NCBI GenBank assembly: GCA_036444215.1
Contig: JAZGAA010000022.1
Span: 1 to 25,614, forward strand
Source: CAJVXI01 sp036444215
GTDB lineage: Bacteria > Patescibacteriota > Minisyncoccia > UBA6257 > UBA9933
Direction of reading: 5' to 3'
Length of the DNA: 25,614 nucleotides
Part shown: positions 1-7,900 of the stretch, one piece after another
Numbering within the stretch: position 1 is the stretch's first letter
How the letters are laid out: every line of letters starts with the position of its first letter
Notes under the pieces: model-generated
Databases searched by the model: none
Told to the model about the DNA's origin: nothing
What the model saw: the letters and a program-made list of their open reading frames with translations, nothing else
Position numbers and translations under genes: made by a program

Positions 1-1
1 T

Positions 2-466
2 TCTGAAATAGGCGATCAATGCATTGGCGCAAAAGCAAATGACAAGATAGTTACATTAGATTATAAGCTTCGCTCAGGAGATGTTGTAGAGATTTTAACC
101 CAGAAAAATAAAAAACCATCTGAATCATGGCTTGGTTTTGTGAAAACATCTATTGCCAAAAGAAGAATTCGTTTAGCAATAAAAGGCAAGCCGTCAAGTT
201 TAATAAGAAAGGAACCGAGTCAAACCGAATTTAAAATTATAGTTGAGGACAGAGTTGGCTTACTTAAAGATATCTCCGCGGTTTTCTCCCGGGTCCACGT
301 TAACATTACTAAGACCACTGCTAATTTTGAAGAAAAAAAGCGCGGCCGATTTCCGCTTGTTAAAATTCGCTGCGAGATAGACAACAAGGAAAAAATTGAA
401 AAATTAATTCTTAAATTAAAAGGAATAGGAGGAGTTAAGGAGATAAACTACAAATTAGTTAACTAG
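2..466 (+). CDS. RelA/SpoT family (p)ppGpp synthetase/hydrolase, C-terminal part (5' end outside window)
   Basis: The frame is open from base 2, so this is the 3' end of a longer gene; 154 residues are visible. RelA/SpoT enzymes make or degrade (p)ppGpp in the stringent response. The first ~35 residues end a TGS domain (LRSGDVVEILT), followed by the conserved stretch SWLGFVKTS that normally opens the helical region. An ACT domain then starts almost at once (FKIIVEDRVGLLKDISAVF, about residues 78-96 of the visible part). In the long RelA/SpoT proteins I know, about 200 residues of helical and zinc-finger/conserved-cysteine sequence separate TGS and ACT; here the gap is only about 40, so the regulatory region looks shortened. 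The GTG at 140 is not the start. The gene converges on parB with 9 bases between the stop codons. The catalytic half is not visible, so synthetase and hydrolase activity cannot be judged. Confidence 0.85.
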   Translation, partial: SEIGDQCIGAKANDKIVTLDYKLRSGDVVEILTQKNKKPSESWLGFVKTSIAKRRIRLAIKGKPSSLIRKEPSQTEFKIIVEDRVGLLKDISAVFSRVHVNITKTTANFEEKKRGRFPLVKIRCEIDNKEKIEKLILKLKGIGGVKEINYKLVN

Positions 467-481
467 TTTACTAGTTTAACT
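457..481. repeat. Small inverted repeat between convergent relA and parB
   Basis: AGTTAACTAG (457-466) and CTAGTTTAACT (471-481) flank a 4-base loop and cover both stop regions. The pairing is perfect except for one extra T. It may act as a weak bidirectional terminator, but there is no clear T-tract. Similar 'ctagt' words occur inside parB at about 1372-1402. Confidence 0.45.
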
Positions 482-1450
482 AGTCAACTTGTCGATGATT
501 CCTCTAATTTCCTCCGGCGAATAAAAGGTAATCACTACTTTTCCGCCTTGGCCGGCTTTTTGTATTTTTACTTGGGCGTTTAAAAGCTCAGTAAGTTGTT
601 CTTGGAGATATTGAATTTCCGCGTCAGGAACATTGGTTAATTGGTTAATTGGTTGATTAGTTGATTGGGGTTTGCGGATGCGAGCGCGCAATTCACGGAC
701 GCTTAGATTGTTAGCCAATAGATTATCAAAAAGATTTTTTTGCTCTGATGGCTCGGAAACAGACAAAAGCAGTCGCGCTTGGCTTTCATTGATTTTATTT
801 TGAGTTAAAGCATCCTGGATTTCTGATGGTAAGTTTAGTAATCGCAGGGTATTGGCAATTATTTCCCGGCTTTTGCCAAGTCGGGTGGCAATTTCCCGCT
901 GAGTTAAACCAAATTCATCTTGGAGTTTAGCATAAGCCCGGGCAGTTTCAATAGGATTTAAGTCGGTTCGCTGGAGGTTTTCAATTACCGCCATTTCCAA
1001 TTGCTCAGATTTTTGGGAAATATTTTTAATAATTGCTGGTACCTGCTCCAAACCGAGCATTTTGGCGGCTAAAAAGCGGCGTTCGCCGGCAATTAATTGG
1101 TATTCAACCCGAGTGCCGGTTTCCACTTCTTTTTCTATTTTTGAAACTATAATTGGCTGAAGAATACCGAATTCCCGTATTGAAGCGGCCAACTCCTTAA
1201 GGGATTCTTCGTTAAAATCCCGGCGCGGCTGATGCGGATTAGGAGTGATTTTTTCAACTTCAATATAAAAGATGGCGTCGGCGTCTGATGGCTTTCTACC
1301 GGAACCGGCTGCTTCCTGGGGTTGGGTTGTTGACGACTCGGGTTTCGGAGAAAAAAAATTTTCTCCATTTCCTAGTTCCTGTTTACTAGTCCCTAGTTCT
1401 TGGTTGTTGTCTTTCTTCGGTATTAATGATTCAAGTCCTTTTCCAAGCAT
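476..1450 (-). CDS. parB: ParB/Spo0J chromosome partition protein
   Basis: ParB is a CTP-dependent clamp that loads at parS sites and works with ParA to segregate replicated origins. The 324-residue protein opens with the classic MLGKGLESLI. It has a ParB N-terminal nuclease-like/CTPase domain at about 62-145 (NPHQPRR at 71-77, GERR at 122-125), then ENLQR (157-161) and a helix-turn-helix at about 180-205. A C-terminal dimerisation region follows at about 275-324. The linkers at 14-58 and 259-275 are low complexity; the second is coded by the word repeat at 633-670. The ATG lies 28 bases inside the 3' end of parA, so the pair is co-transcribed and probably translationally coupled. No parS-like site was found in the window. 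Confidence 0.95.
   Translation of the reverse strand: MLGKGLESLIPKKDNNQELGTSKQELGNGENFFSPKPESSTTQPQEAAGSGRKPSDADAIFYIEVEKITPNPHQPRRDFNEESLKELAASIREFGILQPIIVSKIEKEVETGTRVEYQLIAGERRFLAAKMLGLEQVPAIIKNISQKSEQLEMAVIENLQRTDLNPIETARAYAKLQDEFGLTQREIATRLGKSREIIANTLRLLNLPSEIQDALTQNKINESQARLLLSVSEPSEQKNLFDNLLANNLSVRELRARIRKPQSTNQPINQLTNVPDAEIQYLQEQLTELLNAQVKIQKAGQGGKVVITFYSPEEIRGIIDKLTS
633..670. repeat. Word repeat inside parB, shared with mltG
   Basis: Repeats of ttaattggt and ttgattagt encode the Asn/Gln-rich linker QSTNQPINQLTN. Fifteen bases (655-669) are identical to mltG 12751-12765 and are read in the same frame, giving QSTNQ in both proteins. Confidence 0.7.
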
Positions 1451-2229
1451 AATTCTTTATTTATTATTTCCCTTGCTAATCTCTCATAAGCTTTGGCGCC
1501 TGAAGAATTTGGTTCATGAAGAATAATCGGTTTTCCAAAACTTGGGGCTTCGGCTAAAGCAATACAGCGGGGGATTTCGGCCTCATATACATAATTCGGA
1601 AAATGGCGCCGGACGTTTTTAGCAACTTCATTAGAAAGCTTTTCTCTTTTATCATACATTGTTAAAAGGCCTCCGGCAACTTCTATTCGCTGGCCTAAAT
1701 TTTTGTTGATAAGATTTATTGTTTCTAAAAGCTGACCCAATCCTTCTAAGCTGTAATATTCGCATTGAATCGGAATTAAAACTTCGTCAGCCGCTACTAA
1801 ACCGTTGATTGTTAGGAGATTCAAGCTAGGCGGCAAATCAATAAAAATATAATCGTATTGATGACGGATTCGGTTAATAAATCTCCGCAAAAAATATTCG
1901 CGTTCTGATAAATTAACCAATTCCACCAAAGCGCCGGCTAAGTGTTGGTTGGCCGGAATTAGATGGTGATTAAAAATTGTCGTGTTTTTAATTAAATTAT
2001 CAATAGTGGAATAACCCAAAATACCGTGATAAATACTGCTTTGTCCGCCGAAGCCCGCTATGGCGGGCGAAGGCGGATAACCCAAGCCGGAGCTGGCATT
2101 GGCTTGCGGGTCAAAATCAATAAGCAGGACTTTTTTGCCTAACACCGCTAAATAAGTTGAGAGATTTACGGCAGTAGTTGTTTTTCCGGTGCCTCCTTTT
2201 TGGTTGCTAATTGCGATTACTTTGGCCAT
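1423..2229 (-). CDS. parA: ParA/Soj chromosome partition ATPase
   Basis: ParA ATPases bind DNA non-specifically as ATP dimers and are released by ParB, which moves the origin region. The 268-residue protein shows the deviant Walker A QKGGTGKTT (10-18; signature Lys11 and Lys16), the A' motif DFDPQ (38-42) and Walker B DLPPS (131-135). The start MAKVIAISNQKGG is the standard one; no SD is seen. Between SSGLG (46-50) and IYHG, where homologues normally have only a short variable loop, there is a Gly/Pro-rich insert (about 51-63). It is coded by a palindromic repeat at 2044-2077. parB follows with a 28-base overlap. A hairpin at 2233-2283 ends 3 bases before the ATG and may affect translation. 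Confidence 0.96.
   Translation of the reverse strand: MAKVIAISNQKGGTGKTTTAVNLSTYLAVLGKKVLLIDFDPQANASSGLGYPPSPAIAGFGGQSSIYHGILGYSTIDNLIKNTTIFNHHLIPANQHLAGALVELVNLSEREYFLRRFINRIRHQYDYIFIDLPPSLNLLTINGLVAADEVLIPIQCEYYSLEGLGQLLETINLINKNLGQRIEVAGGLLTMYDKREKLSNEVAKNVRRHFPNYVYEAEIPRCIALAEAPSFGKPIILHEPNSSGAKAYERLAREIINKELCLEKDLNH
2044..2077. repeat. In-frame palindromic element in parA
   Basis: Arms TCCGCC...GCCCGC and GCGGGC...GGCGGA pair around a TATG loop, with a GAA/GAA internal loop. It encodes YPPSPAIAGFGG without breaking the frame. The TCCGCC/GGCGGA ends match the element in tsaD at 17157-17186. Confidence 0.85.
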
Positions 2230-2232
2230 GCC

Positions 2233-2283
2233 GTTATTTTATAAATTTCTAAGCATAAGCGCAAGAAATTTATTTAAAATAAC
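2233..2283 (-). promoter_or_regulatory. Long hairpin directly in front of parA
   Basis: GTTATTTTATAAATTTCT (2233-2250) pairs with 2264-2283 with only a 2-base bulge, around a 13-base loop. In the parA transcript it would end 3 bases before the ATG, so it could occlude initiation or be an operator. It may equally be one more copy of a dispersed repeat. Confidence 0.5.
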
Positions 2284-2287
2284 GAGC

Positions 2288-2382
2288 ACCGAGCACTCAG
2301 TGTAGATATTTTTAATTACATTTTAATTCTGTATAATCGGTTATTGCCACAGAAATTAATAAAATAATACTGAGTGCTCGGT
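2288..2382. repeat. Perfect 14-bp inverted repeat 67 bp apart
   Basis: ACCGAGCACTCAGT (2288-2301) and ACTGAGTGCTCGGT (2369-2382) are exact reverse complements. They flank an AT-rich 67-bp core with no coding potential but with a TATAAT at 2332-2337 that could drive tRNA-Leu. It resembles a small non-autonomous repeat element. The rest of 2230-2491 holds no gene that I can see. Confidence 0.7.
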
Positions 2383-2491
2383 AAATGTTTTATTCCTAAA
2401 ATTTCTTCCTCTTCAACAAATTAATGGTCGAAATTTTAGATAAAGCCATTTACTATATAGGTTTTTCATGGTATTATCAATGAAATTTTAT

Positions 2492-2576
2492 GCCGGGGTG
2501 GCGAAACCTGGTAACCGCGTATCACTCAAAATGATATGAGCGTAAGCTCTTGAGGGTTCGAATCCCTCCCCCGGCA
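2492..2576 (+). tRNA. tRNA-Leu(CAA)
   Basis: An 85-base cloverleaf. The acceptor stem GCCGGGG pairs with CCCCGGC at 2569-2575. The D stem is GCG/CGC, and the anticodon stem TATCA/TGATA has loop CTCAAAA, giving anticodon CAA (codon TTG). The long variable arm GAGC-GTAA-GCTC is diagnostic of leucine-type tRNAs, and the T arm is GAGGG-TTCGAAT-CCCTC. The discriminator is A2576 and no CCA follows, so Cca must add it. Confidence 0.95.
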
Positions 2577-2595
2577 CACAAAATAAACGGCTGGA

Positions 2596-2623
2596 TTGAC
2601 AATTTTTGCTGACTTGCTATCTT
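2596..2623 (+). promoter_or_regulatory. Sigma70-type promoter for the small gene at 2662
   Basis: TTGACA (2596-2601), a 16-base spacer and TATCTT (2618-2623), about 38 bases before the start codon. It lies after the tRNA-Leu 3' end. Confidence 0.6.
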
Positions 2624-2661
2624 TTAGGTAGAAGCTTTATAAAAGAAAGGTGGTGAGAAAA

Positions 2662-2943
2662 ATGACAGAAAAAATGAGATCTGTTCTTGTAAGATTCCGC
2701 GTGGGAAGCTTTGGAGGAATAAGAGGTCCAACTATGGAAGAAACCATAGAGGTACTCCGTCTCCATGGGTTTCCTAAAGAATTAGATGGGGAGGTTAAAA
2801 AAAGATTAGAAAGTCTTCGTAGCCATCGTGGCAACAAAAACTTTCCCATAGAGGACGTAGAACAAGACTTCTTTGAACTTCTAAGAAAATGGCAAAGAAA
2901 AAAGAAGAAAGGAGAGAAAAATGTCGTGTCAGCCTCCAAATAA
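2662..2943 (+). CDS. Small charged protein of unknown function
   Basis: I do not recognise this 93-residue protein. The ATG at 2662 is chosen over the in-frame GTG at 2650 because a good SD (AAGGTGGTGAG, 2647-2657) lies a few bases before it, overlapping that GTG. The N-terminal half (SVLVRFRVGSFGGIRGPTM) could form a small alpha/beta fold. The middle is helical (EETIEVLRLHGFPKEL and a KKRLESL stretch), and the C-terminus is a lysine-rich helix (LLRKWQRKKKKGEK). No signal peptide, membrane segment or Cys motif is seen. It is a single-gene unit with its own promoter upstream and a hairpin terminator 15 bases after the stop. The strong SD contrasts with the SD-less core genes around it, so it may be a later arrival. 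The opposite-strand frame at 2637-2939 is rejected. Confidence 0.75.
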   Translation: MTEKMRSVLVRFRVGSFGGIRGPTMEETIEVLRLHGFPKELDGEVKKRLESLRSHRGNKNFPIEDVEQDFFELLRKWQRKKKKGEKNVVSASK

Positions 2944-2958
2944 ACGCAGGAATCTAAA

Positions 2959-3008
2959 AAACCCCGCTTTATTTCTAAAGATTTTAAATCTTAGAATAGG
3001 CGGGGTTT
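2959..3008. terminator. Bidirectional hairpin terminator between convergent units
   Basis: AAACCCCGC (2959-2967) pairs with GCGGGGTTT (3000-3008), and the AT-rich interior also pairs partly. It ends the small + strand unit. On the minus strand it covers the last codons and stop of the PAP2 gene, the last gene of the long minus-strand cluster. Confidence 0.7.
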
Positions 3009-3527
3009 AACTTTTGGAGACGGCAATAATTTTTTAATCAATAAAACACTAATAATGCCGATTACTGCTCCGGCGATAATATCCAAAGGCCAATGGATTC
3101 CCGTAAAAATTCTGGCCAAGCCAATTATAAAAGTCGCTCCCATAAGCCGCCAACCCCAACGTTTATGAATAAAGAAAACCGCAAAAGCCAGGGCAAAATA
3201 AAATGTCATATGTCCGGATGGAAAAGAACCGCCAGGACCGAGTTCTATTAATGGCTGAATTTGTAAAATTGAAAATGGCCGGGGTCGGGAATAAAAAAAT
3301 CTTATTATTTCAGTAATAATTCCTCTGGCCAAAATTATTGAAAGAGTCGTTAAAGAGAAAAAATAGAATCTTTGCTGCCAATTTTTTCTCGTAATAATTA
3401 ATAGAACAGCCAAGAAAATTAAAAAATAGCCAAGATAATTGGCTAAAAATATTCCAAATAAGTCAAATATTTTGAATTTGCCGGCTAAGCCATTAATAAA
3501 TTGGAAAATAATAAGGTCAAAATTCAT
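2991..3527 (-). CDS. PAP2-family membrane phosphatase (probable undecaprenyl-diphosphatase)
   Basis: PAP2 membrane phosphatases of this size (178 residues) often dephosphorylate undecaprenyl pyrophosphate, recycling the carrier for peptidoglycan. All three signature blocks are present. C1 is R76-x6-R83-P84 (RFFYSRPRP), C2 is P103-S-G-H106, and C3 is R139-x5-H145-x3-D149 (ARIFTGIHWPLD), with H106, H145 and D149 as the expected catalytic residues. About five or six hydrophobic segments span the chain. Its ATG overlaps the rpsR stop in an ATGA, so it is coupled to the rpsF-ssb-rpsR operon; the last residues are coded within the terminator hairpin. A lipid or phosphatidylglycerophosphate substrate is possible; the role in wall synthesis is inferred from family and neighbours. 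Confidence 0.88.
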   Translation of the reverse strand: MNFDLIIFQFINGLAGKFKIFDLFGIFLANYLGYFLIFLAVLLIITRKNWQQRFYFFSLTTLSIILARGIITEIIRFFYSRPRPFSILQIQPLIELGPGGSFPSGHMTFYFALAFAVFFIHKRWGWRLMGATFIIGLARIFTGIHWPLDIIAGAVIGIISVLLIKKLLPSPKVKPRLF

Positions 3528-3721
3528 CTTTTTACAAACGGCAATAATCCCATTATTCTAGCTCTTTTTATTGCACGTGATAGCATTCGTTGATGTTTGG
3601 CGCAGGTTCCGGTGTGCTTTGGGTCAATAATTTTTGCTTGGCCAGAAATAAACCGCTTAAGCAATTCGGTTTCTTTGTAGTCAACCTCTTTTAAGTTTTG
3701 GGAACAGAAAAAACATTGCAT
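3524..3721 (-). CDS. rpsR: Small ribosomal subunit protein bS18
   Basis: bS18 binds the platform of the 30S subunit next to bS6. The 65 residues match the family: MQCFFCSQN at the start, VDYKETELLKRFIS, a KHTGTCAKHQRMLSRAIKRAR core and LLPFVKR at the end. I start at the ATG at 3721; a frame extension to a TTG at 3754 would add 11 residues with no family match. Cys3, Cys6 and Cys50 with His53 recall the zinc-type S18, though only part of the site is obvious. A TATGAT 9 bases before the ATG hints at an extra internal promoter. The gene is third in the classical rpsF-ssb-rpsR order and overlaps the PAP2 gene by 4 bases. Confidence 0.95.
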   Translation of the reverse strand: MQCFFCSQNLKEVDYKETELLKRFISGQAKIIDPKHTGTCAKHQRMLSRAIKRARIMGLLPFVKR

Positions 3722-3808
3722 GCCAATTTTATCATAAATTTGAGCACCCGCCAAATTTTTGTCAAAGATTTTACATTTAGCACATTAGGAGACGAAGTCG
3801 ACACCCCG

Positions 3809-3843
3809 CCCGCCAAAGTTTTGCTTCGCAAAATTTAGGCGGG
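3809..3843. repeat. Intergenic palindrome between ssb and rpsR
   Basis: CCCGCC (3809-3814) and GGCGGG (3838-3843) enclose AAAGTTTTGC/GCAAAATTTA around a TTC loop, giving a long near-perfect stem. It has the same CCCGCC-type ends as the in-gene elements. The ssb-rpsR gap is otherwise empty of genes. Confidence 0.8.
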
Positions 3844-3856
3844 TTGAGGTTTTCTA

Positions 3857-3904
3857 TCTAAATTTTTTGCGTCCTTCGACAAGCTCAGGACTTGAAAATT
3901 TAGA
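3857..3904. repeat. Intergenic hairpin carrying a TCCTTCGACAAGCTCAGGA-type repeat
   Basis: TCTAAATTTT (3857-3866) pairs perfectly with AAAATTTAGA (3895-3904). The tip holds GTCC...GGAC (3871-3891), whose central sequence also occurs, degenerate and inverted, inside cca at 24398-24419. It lies 8 bases after the ssb stop and could attenuate or stabilise the ssb-rpsR transcript. Confidence 0.75.
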
Positions 3905-3912
3905 GAAATTCC

Positions 3913-4356
3913 TCAAAAAGGAATATCCTCCGGCTTTATCTCTTCTTCGTCAATGTCAATCGCCGGCAATTCTTCTTTTTGGATGCTTGCGTTCTCGGCA
4001 GATGGCGGTTTTTGAGCGTCGGGTTGAGCGGAACGGGGACCAAGCTGAAGGCGTTCTCCGATTATCTCGGTAGTTTTCCGATTTTGCCCATCTTTACCTT
4101 GCCAAGTTCTTGTTCTTAATCGTCCTTCAATTAAAGCTAAACTACCTTTGGTTAAAAATTGGCTGGCGATTTCTGCTTGTCGTCCCCAAAGAACTACATT
4201 ATGATATTCAACTTCTTCTTGCCGGGCGCCGTTTTTATCAGTCCAAACACGGTTGGTGGCTATACTGAAATTTGCCACCTGCTGACCAGTTTGAGTAGTT
4301 CGTAATTGGGGATCTGCTGTTAGACGACCAAGAATTAGTACTTTATTTAGATTCAT
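3913..4356 (-). CDS. ssb: Single-stranded DNA-binding protein SSB
   Basis: SSB coats single-stranded DNA during replication and repair. The 147-residue protein has the usual OB-fold start MNLNKVLILGRLTADPQLR, then the family blocks VANFSIATNR, EEVEYHNVVLWGRQAEIA and LIEGRLRTRTW over about residues 1-105. A disordered Pro/Gln/Ala-rich linker follows, and the chain ends in an acidic tail finishing EDIPF, the tip that recruits partner proteins. It sits between rpsF and rpsR, the standard arrangement that couples SSB supply to ribosomal protein synthesis. No SD is seen before the ATG; the upstream 108-base gap is filled by a dispersed repeat (4366-4442). Confidence 0.97.
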   Translation of the reverse strand: MNLNKVLILGRLTADPQLRTTQTGQQVANFSIATNRVWTDKNGARQEEVEYHNVVLWGRQAEIASQFLTKGSLALIEGRLRTRTWQGKDGQNRKTTEIIGERLQLGPRSAQPDAQKPPSAENASIQKEELPAIDIDEEEIKPEDIPF

Positions 4357-4365
4357 ATTAGAATA

Positions 4366-4442
4366 CGAATTTCCACGAATTTATAGCTAATTTACACTAA
4401 TCACGAATAATAATAGCTGAATTAGTGATTGGTGAAAATTCG
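4366..4442. repeat. Intergenic inverted word repeat between rpsF and ssb
   Basis: CGAATTTCCACGAAT (4366-4380) is inverted at 4428-4442 with two mismatches. The interior repeats 'attagtg', 'aattcgtg' and 'taatttac' words. I see no coding content in 4357-4464. Confidence 0.6.
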
Positions 4443-4464
4443 TTATAGATTAGTGATAATTAGT

Positions 4465-4896
4465 TTACTTCAGTATCTCTTCTAATTTTTTCTCCAATGC
4501 TTCATTGCTTAAGTTTTGAATTGGTTCAGCCTTTTTAATCGGTTGCATTGGAATCATTGGTTTAACCGGGGTAATTCTTTTAGTTGGTCTGCTTGGATAC
4601 GGTGTTGCAGCTCCAGTAATTACAGGAATAGTAATTAAAAATCTTAAAATTTTAGAATTAATTTTTAATGCGTCGTTTACTTTTATTATATCTGAAGGAG
4701 GCATTGAAAAAGAAATATACCCAAAACATGCCGATGTTTCTTTTTTTATCGGATAAGCCAGGAGAAATCTTTTAACTTGACTTTCATTAATTATATTTGC
4801 TTTATAGTCGCTGACAATTTTAATGATTTCATTGGCATCATTTTCGTCCTTTACTAAAAAGCCAATTTCGTAGTTTTTTACATCTTTTTCTTCCAT
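4465..4896 (-). CDS. rpsF: Small ribosomal subunit protein bS6
   Basis: bS6 pairs with bS18 on the 30S platform. Residues 7-90 follow the S6 fold: KNYEIGFLVKDEN (strand 1), the helix NEIIKIVSDYKAN, RFLLAYPIKKE (the family's RRLAYPI block), then YISFSMPPSDIIKVNDAL and KILRFLIT. Sequence identity to well-known S6 proteins is low, but position 5' of ssb and rpsR supports the call. I start at the ATG at 4896 (143 residues); an upstream TTG at 4914 is in frame but adds no family sequence. After residue 92 comes a Pro/Lys-rich tail ending in a short helix (EALEKKLEEILK), longer than in typical S6 proteins. No SD is visible. Confidence 0.85.
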   Translation of the reverse strand: MEEKDVKNYEIGFLVKDENDANEIIKIVSDYKANIINESQVKRFLLAYPIKKETSACFGYISFSMPPSDIIKVNDALKINSKILRFLITIPVITGAATPYPSRPTKRITPVKPMIPMQPIKKAEPIQNLSNEALEKKLEEILK

Positions 4897-4951
4897 AAAG
4901 TATATTTTAGTCAATTAAATCTAAATGTCAAAATATTTTAGTCGTTGGTTG

Positions 4952-7900
4952 TTAGTCATTAGTCACTTTCTTCTTATATCCTGTTCCCGCTGGTATTAAC
5001 TGGCCGATAATAACGTTTTCTTTAAGTCCCTGTAAGTAGTCGGTCCTGCCCTCACTGGCCGCTGTTACTAAAACTCGGACGGTTTCCTGGAATGAGGCAG
5101 CCGAAAGGAAACTTTCAGTTGAAAGCGCCACTTTGGTGATTCCCATTAAAAGCTGTTTTACATTAGCTGGTTCGTTGCCTTTCTTTTTGACTTCTTGATT
5201 TGCTTCCAATAGTTTTGATTTTTCTATTATTTCGCCCATAACAAAATTAGTGTCGCCCGCGTCTTTTATCATTACGCGTGAAAACATCTGCTTGATAATT
5301 ATTTCAATATGTTTTTCATTTATGGGAGTTCCTTCAGACGCGTATATTTTTTGAACCTCGTTGATAATGTAGCATTCAACTTCGTATCGGTTTCTAAATT
5401 CAAAAAGTTCTTTAGGATCAATACTGCCTTCGCAAAGCTGAGTTCCTTTTTCTACGCGCTGATTGGATTTTACAAAAATACTTGTTGTTCGCGGCACTGA
5501 ATATTCAACAATTTTCGGCTTCTTTTTCGTTTTTGCCGCCTTTTCATCTATTTTTAGTTTGATGATTTTTAGCCCATTTTTTTCTTCAATATCTGTTATT
5601 TTTCCGTCAGCTTCGGCTAAAATCGCTTTACCCTTTGGCGTTCTTGCTTCAAAAAGCTCTTCTACTCGAGGCAGACCGTGAGTGATATCTATTCCGGCAA
5701 TTCCACCTGCATGAAAAGTTCTAAGGGTTAACTGTGTTCCTGGTTCGCCAATTGATTGGGCAGCTACTACTCCTACCGCTTCTCCAATTTCAATCGGCTT
5801 ATTCTTTCCTAAATCCAATCCGTAACAGCGAGAGCAAATTCCGTATAAAGTTTTACAAGCAATCGGTGATCTTACTTTTACGGTTTCAATTCTGGATTTT
5901 TCAATAGCTTTAGCTTCTACTCTGTTAATTATCTTTCCGGTTTTAACAATTATTTTATTACCTATTTTTACATCTTCTAAAGAAGCGCGGCCAAAAAGTC
6001 GATGACTAAACGGACGACCAAAGTCATTTTGGTCAGAGCGATTAATTTTAATTCCCTCCGTGGTTCGGCAATCGGTTTCTTTAATGATTAAGTCCTGTGA
6101 TACGTCAACTAATCTTCTGGTAAGATAACCGGCTTGAGCGGTTTTAAGAGCTGTATCAATTAATCCTTTTCTGGCCCCGTGAGTATTAATAAAGAATTCC
6201 AAAACACCCAATCCTTCCTTATAAGAAGATTTAATCGGCAATTCAATAGTTTCTCCTTTTGGGCTTTGAACCAATCCTTTCATTCCGGTCATTTGGACTA
6301 TTGGTAGCCAGGAGCCGCGAGCCTTGGAATCAACGATTGTATAAACTGAACCATTCGGATCAGCGGCAGATGGAACGATTTTTGCAATTTCTTCGCCAGC
6401 CTTATCCCAAATACTAATGGCTCGCGCTCGACGTTCGGATTCAGTAAGAAGACCTTGTTCGTATTGACTCTTAATCAAAATCATTTCTTTCTCGGCATCT
6501 TCAAGAATTTTTTCTTTTCCCGGCGGAGTTACTAAATCATTCATCCCCCAAGTGGTTCCGGAAAGTGTTGCGTATTCAAATCCAATATCCTTAATTTTGT
6601 CTAAAATTTTCCAGATAGACCCATCTTCATATTTATCCACTAAATTAGCAACAATTTTCCGAAGAGATTTTTCATCAAGAACTTCGTTAATAAAATCAAA
6701 GTCTTCGGGCAATATGCTGTTAAAAATTAAGCGGCCGCAAGTAGTTTCAATTAATTCTTTTCTGGTGCTGGGTTTTGCCTGCCTGCCGGCGAGGCAGGGA
6801 TTAGGAATTTTAATCAGAGCATTTATTTCAAGATGACCAAGGTTATAAGCCAAGATTACTTCTTCTAAAGAGCTATAGATTTTCCCGTTGCCTTTGGCGT
6901 TTTGTTTTATTTTGGTTAAATAATAACAGCCCAAAACAATGTCTTGAGTGGGGACGGTTATCGGGTCTCCGGTTGATGGTTTTAATATATTAAGATGTGA
7001 AGACATTCGTGTTTTTGCTTCATTTTGAGCTTCTTTACTTAAAGGCAGATAAACCGCCATTTGGTCGCCGTCAAAGTCGGCATTATAGGCCTGACAAACC
7101 ATCGGCGGTATTCTGATTGCTAAGTCTTCAATTAAAATCGGTTTAAACGCTTGAATCCCCAAACGGTGAAGAGTAGGTGCCCTGTTAAGAAGCACTAGGC
7201 GGTCGGCAATTACTTCTTCAAGTATTTCCCAGATTTCCGGAGAGGCCTGTTCAATTAACCGATTGGCATTTCGGATATTATGCGCCATTTCTCGTTCAAT
7301 GATTTTATTTATAACGAATGGTTTAAAAAGTTCAAGAGCCATCTTTTTAGGTAAGCCGCATTCGTTTAGTTTAAGTTTAGGACCTACCACAATTACTGAA
7401 CGGCCGGAATAGTCAACTCTTTTACCTAAAAGATTTTGTCTGAATCTACCTTGTTTGCCTTTAAGGATATCGGATAATGATTTTAAGGGCCGGCGCTGAC
7501 TGGAGAGCTGCTGCTGAGTGCCGAGCCGGGCGGCATTGTCAATAAGGGAGTCAACCGCTTCCTGAAGCATTCTTTTTTCATTGGTAATAATTACTTCCGG
7601 AGCTTTTAAGTCCAGAAGTTTCTTAAGCCGGTTATTTCTGTTAATTACCCGGCGATAAAGATCGTTTAAATCAGAGGTGGCATAACGTCCGCCTTCTAAA
7701 GCCACCATTGGCCGGAGGTCTGGCGGGAGAACCGGCAGAACCGTTAAAATCATCCATTCCGGACGAATGTTATTTTTTATAAAAGAACGGAGTAATTTAA
7801 GTCGATAAAGTAATCGGCGTTTTCGTCCGGCGTCTTTGATTTCTTTTAATTCCGACTCGACATGAGAAGATGATTTTTTTAAATTAATTTTTTCTAAAAT

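Noticed and set aside
2288..2382. CIRCE/HrcA operator
   Set aside because: The half-sites share GCACTC/GAGTGC, but the spacing is 67 bases rather than 9 and no heat-shock gene is adjacent.
1423..2600. parS site near parAB
   Set aside because: No sequence close to TGTTTCACGTGAAACA was found by eye in this region.
2637..2939. 100-residue minus-strand frame opposite the small gene at 2662
   Set aside because: No SD or promoter on that strand, and Ser/Phe-rich composition typical of antisense; the plus-strand gene has promoter, SD and terminator.
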